This document shows, in pieces, positions 1 through 12,259 of a stretch of 64,000 nucleotides of DNA. The stretch comes from Ursus arctos (lineage: Eukaryota; Chordata; Mammalia; Carnivora; Ursidae). Below the pieces are notes generated by a model that had not been told where the DNA came from, did no database searches, and saw only the letters and a list, made by a program, of their open reading frames with translations. Location of the stretch: assembly GCF_023065955.2 (NCBI RefSeq), contig NW_026622841.1, forward strand, positions 18,920,501 through 18,984,500, written 5' to 3'. Numbering within the stretch: the stretch's first letter is position 1; each line of letters starts with the position of its first letter. A program made the position numbers and the translations under genes.

Positions 1-416
1 GTGGTGGCAAAAGTCCTAACTCTCTTCCTTAGTATTCCGTAGTGTTAAGCTATCCCTCATTCCTCAGTGAGGAAAGGGAGGGTGACTTCTTATTGCCACG
101 TGGGGTTGAAAGTCCAGGTTTTCTACATGATCTCCACTGACATGAAGAAAGAGGGTCTCATTATTGCCCAACAGAAATATAACCTACACTGCCTATTCAA
201 CATGCTTCTAACATGATACCAATATGAGGACTGAGGTACCTCTTTCAATTTTGCTTTATATATTTTGAACTCATTTCATCATTTACCATTATTCCCATTC
301 CCAAGGATGCTCTTCACTGGGGGGGGGGGTATCTTAAAGTCCATCTAATTAGTTATTAATATATGTACACAAATTTTTTATTGGTATTCCCCTGTTTTAA
401 AAATCTTTTTACTTTT
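1..416. other. AT-rich intergenic DNA, no gene seen
   Basis: I see no exon, promoter or assignable repeat here. The only low-complexity item is an 11-base G run near 319-329. The last bases (399-414) are the left target-site duplication of the SINE that follows. Confidence 0.5.
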
Positions 417-625
417 GGGGAGCCTGGATGGCTCAGTCGTTAAGCGTCTGCCTTCGGTTCAGGGCCTGGCCCCGGGGTTCTGGGACTGAGCCCCACATCG
501 GGTTCCTCCACTGGGAGCCTGCTTCTTCCTTCCCACTCCCCCTGCTTGTGTTCCCTCTCTCACTGGCTGTCTCTATCTCTGTCAAATAAATAAATAAAAT
601 CTTAAAAAAATATTCTATTAATAAA
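417..625 (+). mobile_element. CanSINE (tRNA-derived SINE), young arctoid-type subfamily
   Basis: The element starts with a slightly mutated head (GGGGAGCCTGGATGGCTCAG), continues through the A-box-like tRNA segment and the C/T-rich body, and ends in AAATAAATAAA plus poly-A. A perfect 16-bp target-site duplication (AAAAATCTTTTTACTT) flanks it at 399-414 and 626-641. This shows an L1-machinery insertion that has hardly decayed. Confidence 0.93.
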
Positions 626-945
626 AAAAATCTTTTTACTTGCAATCTTGTTATATTATAATGTCTAAGGTTTGCCTAGTAGGAACAGCATAATTCTCGA
701 TTTTTCCCCCAATCTGTCAACATCTTTTTGTCCTTTTATATTTATCATAATTATTGATTTTTAAGACATTTTTCTAACTACCTAATTTATTTCCCACTCT
801 TTCTATGTCTTTTTAAAAGTCTGTTCTATGCTTTGTTTTTTTTTAATTGGGTTTCTATATTTACTTCATAATAAAATATCTTGAGCACATATACCTCAGT
901 TGCCCTTCAAACCCTCTTTTCATTGATATTATTTGGACTCCCTTT

Positions 946-1123
946 TAAACGATTTTATTTATTTATGAGAGAGAGAGAGTGCACAAGCGGGGGGGTAGAG
1001 GGAGAGGGACAAGCAGACTCCCTGCTGAGCAAGGAGCTCAATGCAGGGCTCAATCCCAGGACCCCAAGATCATGACCTGAGCCAAAGTCAGACACTTAAG
1101 TGACAGAGCCACCCAGGCGCCCC
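946..1123 (-). mobile_element. CanSINE, reverse orientation
   Basis: In this orientation the element begins with the complement of its A-rich tail (gattttatttatttatgagagagag) and ends with the complement of its head (gccacccaggcgcccct). The reverse B-box/A-box region 'gatcatgacctgagcc...' is intact. No clear target-site duplication was found. Confidence 0.9.
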
Positions 1124-1380
1124 TATTATTCAGACTTTTATACTTTCCAGATTATTATGGATGCACTATTTTATTTTCTTTCACCTTAGTAACTTTTTAA
1201 GGACAACAACAACAAAAAGCTACCAAGGTATTAAATCACCTTTTCTCCACATATTTATTGTGGCATCTCTTCACATCTTTAAGTACCTCATCTGAAACTC
1301 TTCTCAGTGAGAATCTTTGAGTGGGAAACCTTCCAGTGTCTTGTGTGTAAGAGAATATTTTTATCCAGCCCTCATATTTG

Positions 1381-1600
1381 TTGTTTGTTCTTTTAAGATT
1401 TTATTAATTTTGGAGAGAGACAGGGAGAGCCCGAGCCAGGGGAGGGGGCAGAGGAAGAGGGAAAGGGAGAGAGAATCCCAAACAGACTCTATGCTGAGTA
1501 CAGAGCCCTACACAGGGCTTGTTTCCAGGACCCTGAAATCACGACCTGAGCTGAAACCAAGAGTCAGATGCTGAACCGACTGAGCAACACAGATGCCCCT
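1381..1600 (-). mobile_element. CanSINE, reverse orientation, intact TSD
   Basis: This is a full-length reverse SINE with a purine-rich middle. An exact 18-bp direct repeat (ATCCAGCCCTCATATTTG) flanks it at 1363-1380 and 1601-1618, which fixes both ends. Its head has several substitutions (GCAACACAGATGCCCCT), so the copy is older than the one at 417. The intact duplication still marks a single insertion event. Confidence 0.93.
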
Positions 1601-2330
1601 ATCCAGCCCTCATATTTGAATGACGGTTTGGTTAGACACAAAATTCTAGGTTCTAAATTGTTTTTCTGAAATGTTTTTGAAATATCACTATTTATTACAT
1701 TGGGGTTTTTTTTTTTAATAGGATGTCAATCTGATCTTGTTCCTCTGAATGTGATCTGCTCTTTTAGAATTTTTCTTTGTAACTAGTTTATTGTAATATG
1801 TTTAATGTAGGTTTTCTTTATCTACCACTTTGAGGGATCTTTTAACATGAGGGCTTTCATATTTTATTTTTATTTAAAATTGTGGGAAATCTATTTCTTT
1901 AAATATTTTCTCTCCATTATTACTTCTTTTATGGGACTCTTATTATCTAGATCTTGTCATTATATTTCTCTTTCATAGACTTTCCTTTACGTTTATAATT
2001 CCTCTGTCTTTTCTTCCTTCTGACAATGTCCTCAATCCTATCTTCCAATTTACTAACTCATTTCTTAGCTGTATTCATTTTGTCATTTATCTCACTAGAG
2101 TTCTCTATTTCAACTATTATATTTTTCTTACCTAGTATTTCTGCTTGGTTATTATATATTTTGTTATTATTTCATTTTGTTAGTATTTTCCTTTCCGTAT
2201 GTCTTTTAGAATTTTTTATTAGGTTAGATTTAAATGATTTATATGTCTTTCTAACAGTTCTGCGTCTGAGGAAATACATAATCCAATGTTTGTTTTCCTT
2301 TTGAAATAGTTGTCCTGTTCCTAAGATGTG

Positions 2331-2962
2331 TTATTTGGGCCTGGAAGCTCATTTCTCCTGATGGCTTCAGTTATTTTATCAAGCCAGACTTCAGCCTCAT
2401 CAACATAATTAGTGCAGGAGTGGGGGTAGCTGAATGGGATTTAGGGTGGAGAGTCTTATGGAAACGACAGAAAACATCAGTCCCACCTTACAGAAAGCTC
2501 TGTTCAGCACTTTGCTGTTTGCCCTTCCTGGGAAAAGCTACATTAAAAGGACACTCCATAGTCTGTTAATCTCCGTTCTGGTGACCCAAAGGGGAAGGAA
2601 AAGGAGTGCAGAAGTGATCAGGAGGTTACTGTGTCCCTATTTTCCTCAGCACCTCACAAACTTAAGACTTCAGCACTGCTCTGATTTTATTTTTTAGGAC
2701 ATCTGGATCAGATGTCAGAGTCTCTGTGGGTAAAAGGTTGGGCATTATTCATCCTACAGCAAATCTGGGAGAGGTAAGAACAAAACTTAAAGCTCCTAAG
2801 CTCCATTCCTATTGTACCCTCCCACTGAAGCACTGAGCTGCCTCCTGTCCCAGATCAAAGCCTCACCGCTCCCCAAACACAAACGCACAACTTCAGATCA
2901 GCTAGTGTCACTCCAGGAATCTCTCACAGGTCTTCCCATAGTTTGATATTTTCCCTCTGAGG
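2331..2962. other. Unique-looking DNA, no gene
   Basis: Mixed-composition sequence without a recognisable repeat or exon. The 87-codon frame at 2434-2697 has no homology I recognise and no splice context, so I treat it as chance. Confidence 0.4.
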
Positions 2963-3136
2963 CCATGATTCTCAATCTTGGCTGCATACTAGAATCGCCT
3001 GGGGAGATTTCAAAAATCCTAATGCTTGGGCTACACCCCAGACCAATTAATTTAGAAGCTGTTGGGATGGAACCAACACATCATTTTTAAAAACATCCCA
3101 GGATATTACAATGTACAGCCAGGATTGAGAACTACT
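2963..3136. mobile_element. hAT-Charlie MITE, MER20-like
   Basis: The ends are imperfect inverted repeats: 'CATGATTCTCAATCTTGGCTGCA' type at the left and 'TGTACAGCCAGGATTGAGAACTACT' type at the right. The interior carries the family phrase 'CTAGAATCGCCTGGGGAG' and 'CACCCCAGACCAATTAA'. It is a non-autonomous DNA transposon relic of about 174 bp. Confidence 0.75.
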
Positions 3137-3476
3137 ACTCCGTCTCCTGCAGGTTGATCTTGCTGGCAGGAACCAGCAGTTGGGCTAGTTTAGTATCTTG
3201 GTAGAAACTGAAATCATAAATGACCTCTCGATAGCCAAATAAAACAGTCTTCTGTAGCTCCTCAACCTCACTGGCACCCACTTCCATTACACTTGGCATG
3301 CCTTCTTGAATCCGTTCCTCTGGTTGCTGAGACTGCACACTGCCTTGTCTGACCTTCTGCACTGCTCCTGTCTTTCTCCCTCCTCCCCATCATAACCCTA
3401 AAGTTGGTTGCTTCTCAAATCCATAGTCCATGGTCACCGCTTTCTCTCCAAGAACTTTGCCAGCACGGACATTTCT

Positions 3477-3680
3477 TTTTTTTTTTTTTTAAAGATTTTT
3501 TATTTATTTATTCAACAGAGATAGAGACAGCCAGCGAGAGAGGGAACACAAGCAGGGGGAGTGGGAGAGGAAGAAGCAGGCTCACAGCAGAGGAGCCCGA
3601 TGTGGGGCTCGATCCCACAACGCCGGGATCACGCCCTGAGCCGAAGGCAGATGCTTAACCGCTGTGCCACCCAGGTGCCC
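3477..3680 (-). mobile_element. CanSINE, young arctoid-type, reverse, intact TSD
   Basis: A poly-T start, the diagnostic 'acagagatagagacagccagcgag' segment and the complement of the head (GTGCCACCCAGGTGCCCC) define a full-length reverse copy. The flanking repeat AGCACGGACATTTCT at 3462-3476 and 3682-3696 is exact. The poly-T, about 15 bases, is nearly uninterrupted, consistent with recent insertion. Confidence 0.95.
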
Positions 3681-3699
3681 CAGCACGGACATTTCTAAA

Positions 3700-4200
3700 A
3701 CTACATCTCTAGCCCTAACTGCATTCATGCATTCTTTCTCTAACACACCTCCAACTTGCATGTTTCGTTGGCATCTTAAATTCAACATGTGTAAAATAGA
3801 ACTCCTAATTTCTGCATAAACTAGCTCCCCTTATGACTTCCTTCCTTCAATCACCATTTTCAGGGTCATCTTTGGTTCTTCCTTTTATAGTCTATTTCCA
3901 AAGTTCAATTGGATTATTTTTTGTGTGAAAATATCACTTGTACATTCTCATTACCATCTTTCAAGTTCACAACCTAACAATTTCCTGTCTAGACTGGTGA
4001 ATCAGCCTTTTGTCTAATCTCCCTTCTTTTGATATCCCTTCCACAAAGTAATCAATAAACCACTATTGGATTACTTAATATAGGCTGGAGCTCCAATCGT
4101 GTAACTCTCAACCCACTGCTCAAAACCCATTAATAATTCATCACCCCCTCATATCCAATGCCCAAGTATGGTCCAAACTATCTTTCTGGCCATATTTGCA
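3700..4200 (+). mobile_element. L2-like relic (diverged)
   Basis: The pyrimidine-rich phrasing ('atttccaaagttcaattgg', 'ctcatatccaatgcccaag', 'ctcaacccactgctcaaaacccattaa') resembles the L2 3' half in sense orientation. It is heavily diverged and its borders are approximate. Confidence 0.4.
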
Positions 4201-4593
4201 AGTATTTCTCCACACTTGATGGGACTTTTTTTTTTCTAGTTTTAGTGAAAAGAACAGAAACATCAGACATATTTAGTTTCAAATTCCTATCTGCTACTAG
4301 TAACTTGGATAAGTTCTTAAATCAAAAGGAGTCTCAGTTTCCATAACTTAAAAAAAAAAAAGATAACAACTAATAGGAACATTTAGGAGATTAAATGCAA
4401 TTATGTATAAATTATAGTAGTTTGATATTTTTGTTAGCTCCTAAACCCCCTACTGCACCTGGTTTACCCCTTTTATGAGTTAGGAAATAAGAAAGATTAT
4501 TTTGTTTAGTTTTCTCTTTGGTTTTATGATCATGTTTTGTTTTATTTTAGTCTTTTATTTTGTATGTAGTTTTTCCCAGCTGTGTTCTAAGCC

Positions 4594-4770
4594 AAAGGTT
4601 TATAAACTATTGCCCATTGGCCAAGTACAGCCTGCCTTAGGTTCAACTCAGACACACCCATTTATTGAAGTATTGTTTATGGCTGCGTTCATGCTAGAAG
4701 AGCAAAGCTGAGTAGTTGTGACAAACACTGTATGTCCTACAAAGCTTAAAATATTTGCTAAGCTCTCTTC
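4594..4770 (-). mobile_element. MER3-like hAT-Charlie relic
   Basis: The segment contains 'AGGTTTATAAACTATTGCCCATTGGCC', 'TGAGTAGTTGTGACAAACACTGTATG' and 'AAAGCTTAAAATATTTGCTAAG', phrases of the MER3 non-autonomous DNA transposon in reverse orientation. A second copy lies at 12665-12941. Confidence 0.65.
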
Positions 4771-4799
4771 CTTTCCTCTTTCCTTTCACACCTAGGTGT

Positions 4800-5335
4800 G
4801 GTGGTTTTTAAAATATATCCTCAAATTCTTCAACAAAACTCACTTCAAAAGGTGGAACCCGATCCCCCCCCGCCTTGAATATGGACTGGACTTAGTGACT
4901 TGCTTATAACAAACACAGTGTGGCAGAAGTGACGCATGTGACTACTTGGAAAGGCACTGTAGTTTCCATCATGCTCTTCGGGATCACCATTTCTGGAGGA
5001 AGCCAAACACCATACTACAAAGACATTCATGCAGCCTAGAGTGAGCCCCCACTGGAGAAAAACACAAAAGTGGTGCCAACAGCCACCACTCTGTGTGAGC
5101 CACCTTAGAAATGGTCGCTCCAGGCTCCTTCAGCCTTCAGATGAACTTGCTAACTGCCCCTCCAGTTGACATCTTGACTACAGACACCGCAAGAGACCAC
5201 AAGCCAGACCTCCCGGCAAAGCTACTCCCCAGTACGGGATCCACAGAAGCTGCAAGGATACTAAATGTGTATTGTTGTTTTAAGCCAGTAAGTTTGGGAT
5301 TAACTTTTTATACAGAAATAAAGAACTAATTCACC
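4800..5335 (+). mobile_element. MaLR (MLT1-type) LTR relic
   Basis: The 3' end has the typical MaLR signature 'attgttgttttaagccagtaagtttggg ... aataaagaactaa'. The body shows the LTR phrase 'gacttgcttataacaaacacagtgtggcagaagtgacg'. This is an old solo-LTR-like piece of an endogenous ERVL-MaLR element with no coding part. Confidence 0.7.
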
Positions 5336-6329
5336 AGATAATCTTCCACAGGCCAAAGCCTTTCAAAAGTACAGCCTGGACCTCTCCTATGAACTCAAGC
5401 CTTTGTATGTAACTGCCTATTCCACATCTCCTCTTAGATATCTCAAAAGTATTTAAAACCCCAAACATGCAAGCTTGTGGTTTCTTCCCATTCAAATACG
5501 ATCTTCCTCCAATATTCCCTATCGCAGTAAATGACATGATGAATTTCTTTGTCTGGCATCTATTGCTTATGAGAAGTCTGCTGTAAAAGCAACATTCTTT
5601 GGAGGTAAGCTGTCTTTCCCTCTACTAGCTTTTGAGACTTTCTCTGCATCCTTGAGGCCAAAGATTGATTTGTCTTTATTTATTCTAACACTAGGTCTGA
5701 TTTTTACAGTCTGAAGACGTATACAGCTCTTTAACTCTCAGAAACTCTAAACCGTTGTTTCCCTGCTTATTGCCTTTTGACTATCGGTCAGGATCCACTC
5801 AGGAGACAGAACCCATACCAGTGACTTTAACAGGCAGAGGTTAATCTGAAGAATTATTAATCAGGCAAAAGGTAAAAAGGAGGCACCAAGGTATGGCACC
5901 TGCACAGAGGCTGCCCCCCACTAGGGTTGGGAGAACAAAGGGATGCGGTTGGGATTATTGAAATTGAAACACTTGGAGGAGGGAGCCCACAGAACTAAAA
6001 CTACTGCCCTTTAAGGAGGGTGTGCTGGCCACCTGATACTTGGGCTCCTAAAAGGGTGCAATGAGGCCAGTTATACAAGTTTTGGAAAAACTGCAAATTG
6101 GAATAACTGCAGTCACTGGAAAGAACTGCCACTACCAGCACAGGCATTAAACATCGTCCCCTAATCCACTCATCTACTCTCAGAACCTAGTAGGTCAAGT
6201 TGGGGGGGGGGTGTCAACTTCCCTCTTGCCCTCAAGCTCGGCTATATACTTTAAGCATGACTATGTGTTGGGAGCAGAAAGGAATCACTCCCTTACCTGC
6301 TTTGTCATTTGTCAGGAGTCTTTGTCCAC
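5336..6329. other. Non-coding, partly repeat-derived, unresolved
   Basis: No exon seen. The stretch around 5785-5990 (ggatccactcaggagacagaacccataccag) has the flavour of an old interspersed repeat I cannot name. A 9-10 base G run lies at about 6200. Confidence 0.35.
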
Positions 6330-6735
6330 TTCTCTTTATCTCCACTGTCCTCACCCTAATCCAAAGCATAGCCATCTCTTCCCTGGACTACTGGTGTCGT
6401 CTTCTGACTTGTCTACCTGCATTCATTCTAGCATATCTACCATCTTTTCTTCACCCGCAGCTGACATTTTCTGAATGTCAAACTAAACATCATGTCTTCT
6501 GTAAGTTCTTTCCCATTGCTCTTAAAATAAAGACAGAAATCTTTCATACGTCTCACAAGGGCTCCCAGGTCCTGACCCTGCTCACCACTCTGGTACCACC
6601 TTGCATCATGTCCCTCTCTCTGTGTTTTCCTGCCTATAACACTTATTCTTCCTCTGAACTTCTGACACATTTATATAATTCTCCTGCCATATTTCCTTTC
6701 TTTCCTGCCATGGGCCCAGTCTCCTCAGCATATTG
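6330..6735 (+). mobile_element. L2-like relic
   Basis: Phrases such as 'cctggactactggtgtcgtcttctgacttgtc', 'ttcccattgctcttaaaataaagacag' and 'acaagggctcccaggtcctgaccctgctcacc' follow the L2 consensus in sense order. The 179-codon frame at 6200-6739 is a by-product of this old LINE and not a gene. Confidence 0.6.
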
Positions 6736-6739
6736 TTGA

Positions 6740-8640
6740 ATAGTGTCAGGGGCCTCCATATTATTTTTGATTTCTAAGTGTCTGGCACAGTACCACTGTA
6801 CTAATATGCAAGCCACAAATTCTTATTATTCATCATAACGGTAAGAACTTAGTGCCATTATAGTCAACACGGTAAAATTTTGCTAATTCAATTATTCCCT
6901 CAAGTAGTATACAACTTTTAAAGGCTGCTTCTCTCAAGTAATTAAATGTTATAATTATCTAACACACTATTAGGCAATGCAAAGTTTCATGGATGTTAGC
7001 CCATTATTTCCAGCCCTTTATATTTTAAATTAATGACATAGTAATTTAAAAAAAAAAAAAACAACTTTAAAATGCTTTACTTTGGCTGAAAAACACAACT
7101 ATCTTCAGATGGTGTTCAAAATGGTTTAAATTACCCAGATGTGGTAAACATGCAGTGAAATCTTAGAAAGCCCCTAAAGAATTTCCTAAGAATGATACAT
7201 GAGCCAAGGACATGACATTCATCTTGGAGGTTCTTTCTCCCCCTGAACAAGTTTGATAAAATGCCTTTCCTTCCACTTTGACCTTAAGCACTTAGAAATC
7301 ATTTGTTTTACAAAAGCCCTGTGGTCCAAGATTATAGCAAGCAGAATAGTGACTTCTGTCTCATATTTCTATTGCACATGGTTTATGACTTTAGTTTAAG
7401 GGAGTGCTTTTACATAGAGGTTTTTAGATAGATTTTACTCCCATGCCTTTGTTCACCTCCTCTGTGTTTCTATGAAGAACAGCTCTGTGCTTTCAAAGCT
7501 GGCTTCAAGCACCTCCATGGGCTTATCCGACTGTTAGGACAACCCTTTTTATAGCAGCTGCACACATACCTGTACCTATCCAGGTCCCATGCTTCAGCAC
7601 ACTTCTTATCTTTGCCATTTGTATGAATCGCGTTGATGTTATTTTAGCACCCAAGCATGGTAGTATCCTATACCTTATTTTAAGAATACTTTTTAGAATT
7701 ATATTTCTAATTTTTGGGCCACTAGGCTGCCAGGCTGATTATAGCATGACTTACACAGCAGACTTCTCTAAATTTAGCTTAACTTTCATCCACCATGACC
7801 ATCCAGATATTCTAATTAGGTATATTTAGGAGGCTAATAGCCAATGCTTTGCCAGAAAGCTATAAACATTGGCATGAATTTTATGTTTTCACTTGACATC
7901 AAGAGTGTTTCCATTGATAGTGATCCCGGGCCCTCCTTGTCAGCATACAAAATACATCAACAGGATTTGTCATGAATTTTCCAGACGTTTGTAGAAGCAT
8001 GAAGTTCTTTCAAAGTGGAGTGAACAAATATCTCATGAAGAAAGCATTATCTGGTAGAAGGTCATTATGTAAACCATAATAAAGTCTCAAATTTTATGCA
8101 TTTATTACAAGGGAACTTTACACATTTATAAACTTATTTACTAGTGACATAAATTTATGAAGAAAGATATGTCATATTGTTTTACCTCAATTCTTGTGAA
8201 ATCCGTTGACTTGTGTCTATTTTTCGAAAGGAAACTATTTTCCAATCTGGCATTTTACTACACATGCATTACTTTTTCACAGAACAAGGTGATGTTCATT
8301 TGCCAGCCTCAAATACAAACTTATTGCTGTCATTGACCAAACGGATATTTTGTTGACCTACAAAAAAAAGGCTCTTTTGTAGAAATTGATCTAAATAGTT
8401 CATAGTTTGTTTTAAGGATGTGAAAGTGTGGTTAACTCTGGTCCAGATAAATATTTTCCACATCAGCCTAGGGTATCATCATACTTACTGCATATAAAAG
8501 CAAGCCTCCAAAACACATTTTTCAATGACCATCAACACTTTAATTTAGCTAATGGATACATCTACTATTTTAATTTTTCTAAAACTTTTCAATGAATAAT
8601 GAAAGAGGAGTCTCAGTAACACTACATTTAAAAATAATTT
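6740..8640. other. Repeat-poor AT-rich block, candidate conserved non-coding DNA
   Basis: About 1.9 kb has no SINE, L1 or LTR that I can recognise, although the surrounding DNA is dense in them. No splice-framed exon is evident. The short frame at 7623-7829 has no recognisable motif. Repeat depletion suggests, but does not show, regulatory constraint. Confidence 0.4.
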
Positions 8641-8641
8641 A

Positions 8642-8812
8642 GGGGCGCCTGGGTAGCTCAGTTGGTTAAGCATCTGCCTTCCACTCAAGTCATGATCCCC
8701 TGCTCAGCGGGGAGTCTGCTTCTCCCTCTCCTTCTGCCCCTCCCTCCCTCCCCCACTCGTGCTCTCTGTCCCTCTCTCTCTCTTTCAAATAAATAAATAA
8801 AATCTTTAAAAG
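8642..8812 (+). mobile_element. CanSINE, older subfamily
   Basis: It starts GGGGCGCCTGGGTAGCTCAGTTGG, which keeps the 'GTTGG' form of the tRNA part, and ends AAATAAATAAAATCTTTAAAAG. It lacks a segment in the middle relative to its relatives. No clear target-site duplication was found. Confidence 0.92.
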
Positions 8813-9028
8813 TTAATTCTTTATTAGTGAAAAAAGGCTATTAAAAATAATAGACATTACTTCAATAAAAATCTTTTTTTGTTTTTAAAAGATAGTTAAA
8901 TTCTATCAAATTCAGCCTGAAATGTGAAAGCTAAAATAAGGAAAGCAGGGGTTTAATTGGAAGATTCATTGCTGCTATGTTAGTGGCCAAATCAGGTGCC
9001 AGGAAAGCGATGAAAATGATGTCTCTCT

Positions 9029-9095
9029 CAAACTCTCTCCGTCTCTCTCTGTCTCTGTCTCTCTCTCACACACACACACACGCACACCACACACG
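9029..9095. repeat. (CT)n/(CA)n compound microsatellite
   Basis: Imperfect CT/GTCT units pass into a CA run with a CGCA interruption. The pyrimidine-rich strand is uninterrupted for about 65 bases. Confidence 0.9.
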
Positions 9096-9159
9096 AGTTA
9101 GGCCTCCTTTATGTCATCGATCCCCTTGAGATGTTTCACCAATGCTCCCTCTGAATCCT

Positions 9160-9985
9160 CTGGGCATTAAAGGAACTGCCATATAATCCAGCAATCCCAC
9201 TTCTGGTTACATGTATTCAAAGGAAATGGAAACAGGTATCTGCACTCCCATGTTCACTGCAACATTATTCTCCACAGCCAAGATATAGAAACAACCTGTG
9301 CCTACATGGATGAGTGGATACAGAAGATGTGATATATATCTCCTTTACTCATGGCTAAATAACATTCATATATATGTGAATATTATATACATTTTATACC
9401 CTATATAAGGAATATTATACATGTGAAAATTATGTATCTGTGAATATTACGTATATGTAAATATATAAATATAAATACTATTCAGCCATGAGAAAGAAGG
9501 AAATCCTGCCTTTGCAACAACATGGATGGAACTTGAGGCCATTATACCAAGTGAAACAAGTTAGACAAAGACAAACACTGTATGATATCACTTATATGTG
9601 GAATCTAAAAAAGCTGAACTCATAGAAACAGAGTAGAATGGTGGTTACCAGGGTCTGGGGGAGTAGGGTAATTAGGGAGATGTTTTTAAGGGTACAAACT
9701 TATGAGTAGAAGACGAATAAATTCTGGAGGTCGAGTGAACAATATAGTGATTAGTGAATAATACTGTATTATAAACTTTAAGTTGCTGAGAGTCTAGATG
9801 TTAAACGTTCTCACCACACAAAAGAAATGGCCATTATGTGATGAGACAGAGCTGTTAGCTAAGCTACAGTAGCAATCATATTACAATATATAAATGTATG
9901 AAATCAACATGCTATACACCTGCTTAACCTTACACAATGTTACATATCAATTAGATCTCAATTTTTTAAAAAAGAAAGAAAAGTC
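9160..9985 (+). mobile_element. L1 3' end (sense), 5'-truncated
   Basis: The classic end of L1 is visible in order. It runs 'ccatataatccagcaatcccacttctgg', 'caacctgtgcctacatggatgag', 'actattcagccatgag', 'gcaacaacatggatggaacttgag', 'gtatgatatcacttatatgtggaatctaa', then an A-rich tail near 9960-9985. An AT-rich stretch at about 9330-9480 looks like local expansion within the element. No usable ORF2 frame remains. Confidence 0.88.
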
Positions 9986-10039
9986 AAGGTCACCTATTAC
10001 TACCAAGTCCTGAAACCAGTTAGCCATCAGCCTTAAAAG

Positions 10040-10315
10040 TGATTCTCATCAAAAACCAGTAGCTTCAACATCCTTTATGAAGCCTTTCTTGACTCTTCTG
10101 GATGCACTAAACCGCTTCCTTCTTGTGTCTCCACTGTATCCTAAAGAAACCATTGTCAGGCCATCTTTGACACCTTCCTTCATGTATTTGTGTACCTGTC
10201 TGTTCCCTCCACTGGAGAGGACCATAAAGCCTGTGATCCCTGGAATACACTTCTCTCTAGCACTTCACACAATATCTACCCCACAGTCAATGCTTAATAT
10301 GTTCATTGACTAAAT
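10040..10315 (+). mobile_element. L2 3' end relic
   Basis: The order 'gaagcctttcttgactcttctgg', 'tgtgtacctgtctgttccctccactggag', 'ctttagcacttcacaca' and 'gtcaatgcttaatatgttcattgac' matches the last 300 bases of L2 in sense orientation. Confidence 0.6.
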
Positions 10316-10319
10316 TATT

Positions 10320-12255
10320 CTGGACATATTCAAAGAAAGAAAACACAAACTTTAATACCAGCACACTCTGTAAATAACTGGGAAACATAAGCTGCAGAAT
10401 GTAACGAGCTAGAGTTATCCAACTTTGAGCACAAGTCTATCAGCCCAATATGAGGAAGGGCTGCAAAGCACATTTTTTAACAGCAAGAGTTACCATTCTC
10501 AGGTCACTCCCTTCTGAGCCTTCACATTGTAATCACATCGATTAGCTAATCTTTGGCACCACAGAAAGGGTCATTTTTTTGTCAATATTCAGAAATTGTT
10601 GCCAGGTTATTTCAGTGTTTGGTGATTGTAATTCCTTATGAAATTTGGATATACAATCTGTGTTTCTCCCAGTTTATGTACTCTGTATTGCCAAATGTGA
10701 TACAGTCAGAAAGCACATTCCTTCATCATTTTTCTTTTACAAGAATAAAATTGGAAAAATATATTATTTGCTTTTGAGTGGAAAAACATTCCATTTTCCA
10801 GATGCTGGCTCTTCAGAAAATGTTATAGGACTCTTGTTGAAATTTTTAGAAGTGATCCCGTTATCATGCATTTTACACTCCTGGTCAAGCTGTCAACGCT
10901 ACCAATGCATTTCCATAACTACCTACATATGCCCATTTCCTTGAGAGAAAAGAAGCAGAATGATACTAACTCTCCTGAAGTTTCACATGCGTTTGAGTTT
11001 TTATATGTCAAGTCTCAGACTGTCAAAACTTGAAGCACTGACATCTTTTTCCTGAACACCAACCCTCCTAAAATACTACCTTTAAATCAACTTTTTAAAG
11101 AACCATAAATACTTCCCCAATCTTTAGGCAATCTTTTCCAACAGTATATAGTATTAATAGACAAGAAATGAAGGTGAGATTGTTTTTAGATAAATTTAGC
11201 TTGGGAATAGGAAAATATGATCTAATAGAAGAAACCTCCGGACAAGTTGAAGATAGTGAATGATATGGGAATTGGGAAACCTATTGCCATGGATTTTTCC
11301 TTTAAATAGAGGCCTTGTAAAATACATTCTGATTCATACTCCTAACAAAAACGTGAAACGGAAATCTACTTTTCCATCCCAACTGGGTTTCCTCCAAACA
11401 TGCTGCCTTCTCCCTAATGAGTTGGAATCGTGTGCACCATAAAGCAGCACAATGCATCCTGAAATGCTGACATTTCATTTTTAATTGAAATCAAACAGAA
11501 ATAGTTCCACTGGGGAACAAGAGAGTAAAGCTCGATTTTGATAGAAATTAATAGGGGAGAGACTGAAAATACTTCTCTCCATGATAAAGTAGTCCACTGT
11601 TGAAGGCTGCCAGTCCTTGTGCCTGAGATTATCTCCAGGAATACATTTGGTGAAAAGAACATGTCTTATGAAGGTGGAGTGAGAAATCATAGTTAGATGG
11701 ACATACTTAAGAAAGAAATGAAAAACACTTGTTTCTTTTTTAAAAATCACAAGAATATAAAGTTCAAGGAAATACTGTTTAATTTTAGTATGAAAACAAA
11801 TGATAACAAGTGTAAAAGAGTTCATATCATCAACAAAAATATCTGCAAAAATATATCAGAAAATACACGCTTTGGGAGGTAAGATAAATTTATATTACTG
11901 GGGCTGATTTCCACATACCAGTGAGACAAATTTCTTTAAAAACAGGTTTATACCAATACCTACGGCAGTAGTAACTGTAGAAGTTGTAGTTTGAGTAGTA
12001 GCAATAATATTAATGAAGATTAACATGTTTATATTTGTATATGGATTATAAAATATTTTTATAAGAATTTTTAATATTTGATCCTCAGAGAAGTATTATG
12101 AAAACTAGCTTTCAGAAGACAGCATTTTATTCTCCAAAAAAAAAAAAAACTTCAAAGATAAAAAGCGATCATTTCAATGAAAACACTTATCTTTATGGTC
12201 GAATTTTCTAGAAAAAATCTGTAGTATATTGCACAAAATGTTGGCTTTCCTGTAT
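10320..12255. other. Non-coding AT-rich DNA, no clear repeat
   Basis: I see no SINE or L1 in almost 2 kb. The overlapping frames at 10553-10944 and 11414-11825 have no recognisable domain and no splice context. The block is a possible regulatory stretch or simply old decayed DNA. Confidence 0.35.
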
Positions 12256-12259
12256 GAGT

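Larger units (their letters stand above)
650..2330 (-). mobile_element. Antisense L1-like fragment, broken by two SINEs
   Basis: The T-rich sequence at about 650-945, 1124-1380 and 1619-2330 reads like the reverse strand of an old L1. One recognisable stretch is the 'gtttggttagacacaaaattctaggtt' type segment near 1626. Open frames in it, such as the hydrophobic one at 2026-2304, are translations of T-rich DNA and not genes. The family assignment is from memory of L1 antisense sequence and is moderate only. Confidence 0.45.

Noticed and set aside
2026..2304. Hydrophobic 92-codon frame as a membrane protein
   Set aside because: It is a translation of T-rich antisense L1-like DNA; Leu/Phe/Ile richness is expected from the base composition.
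6200..6739. 179-codon frame as a gene
   Set aside because: The underlying DNA follows the L2 consensus order, so the frame is a by-product of an old LINE.
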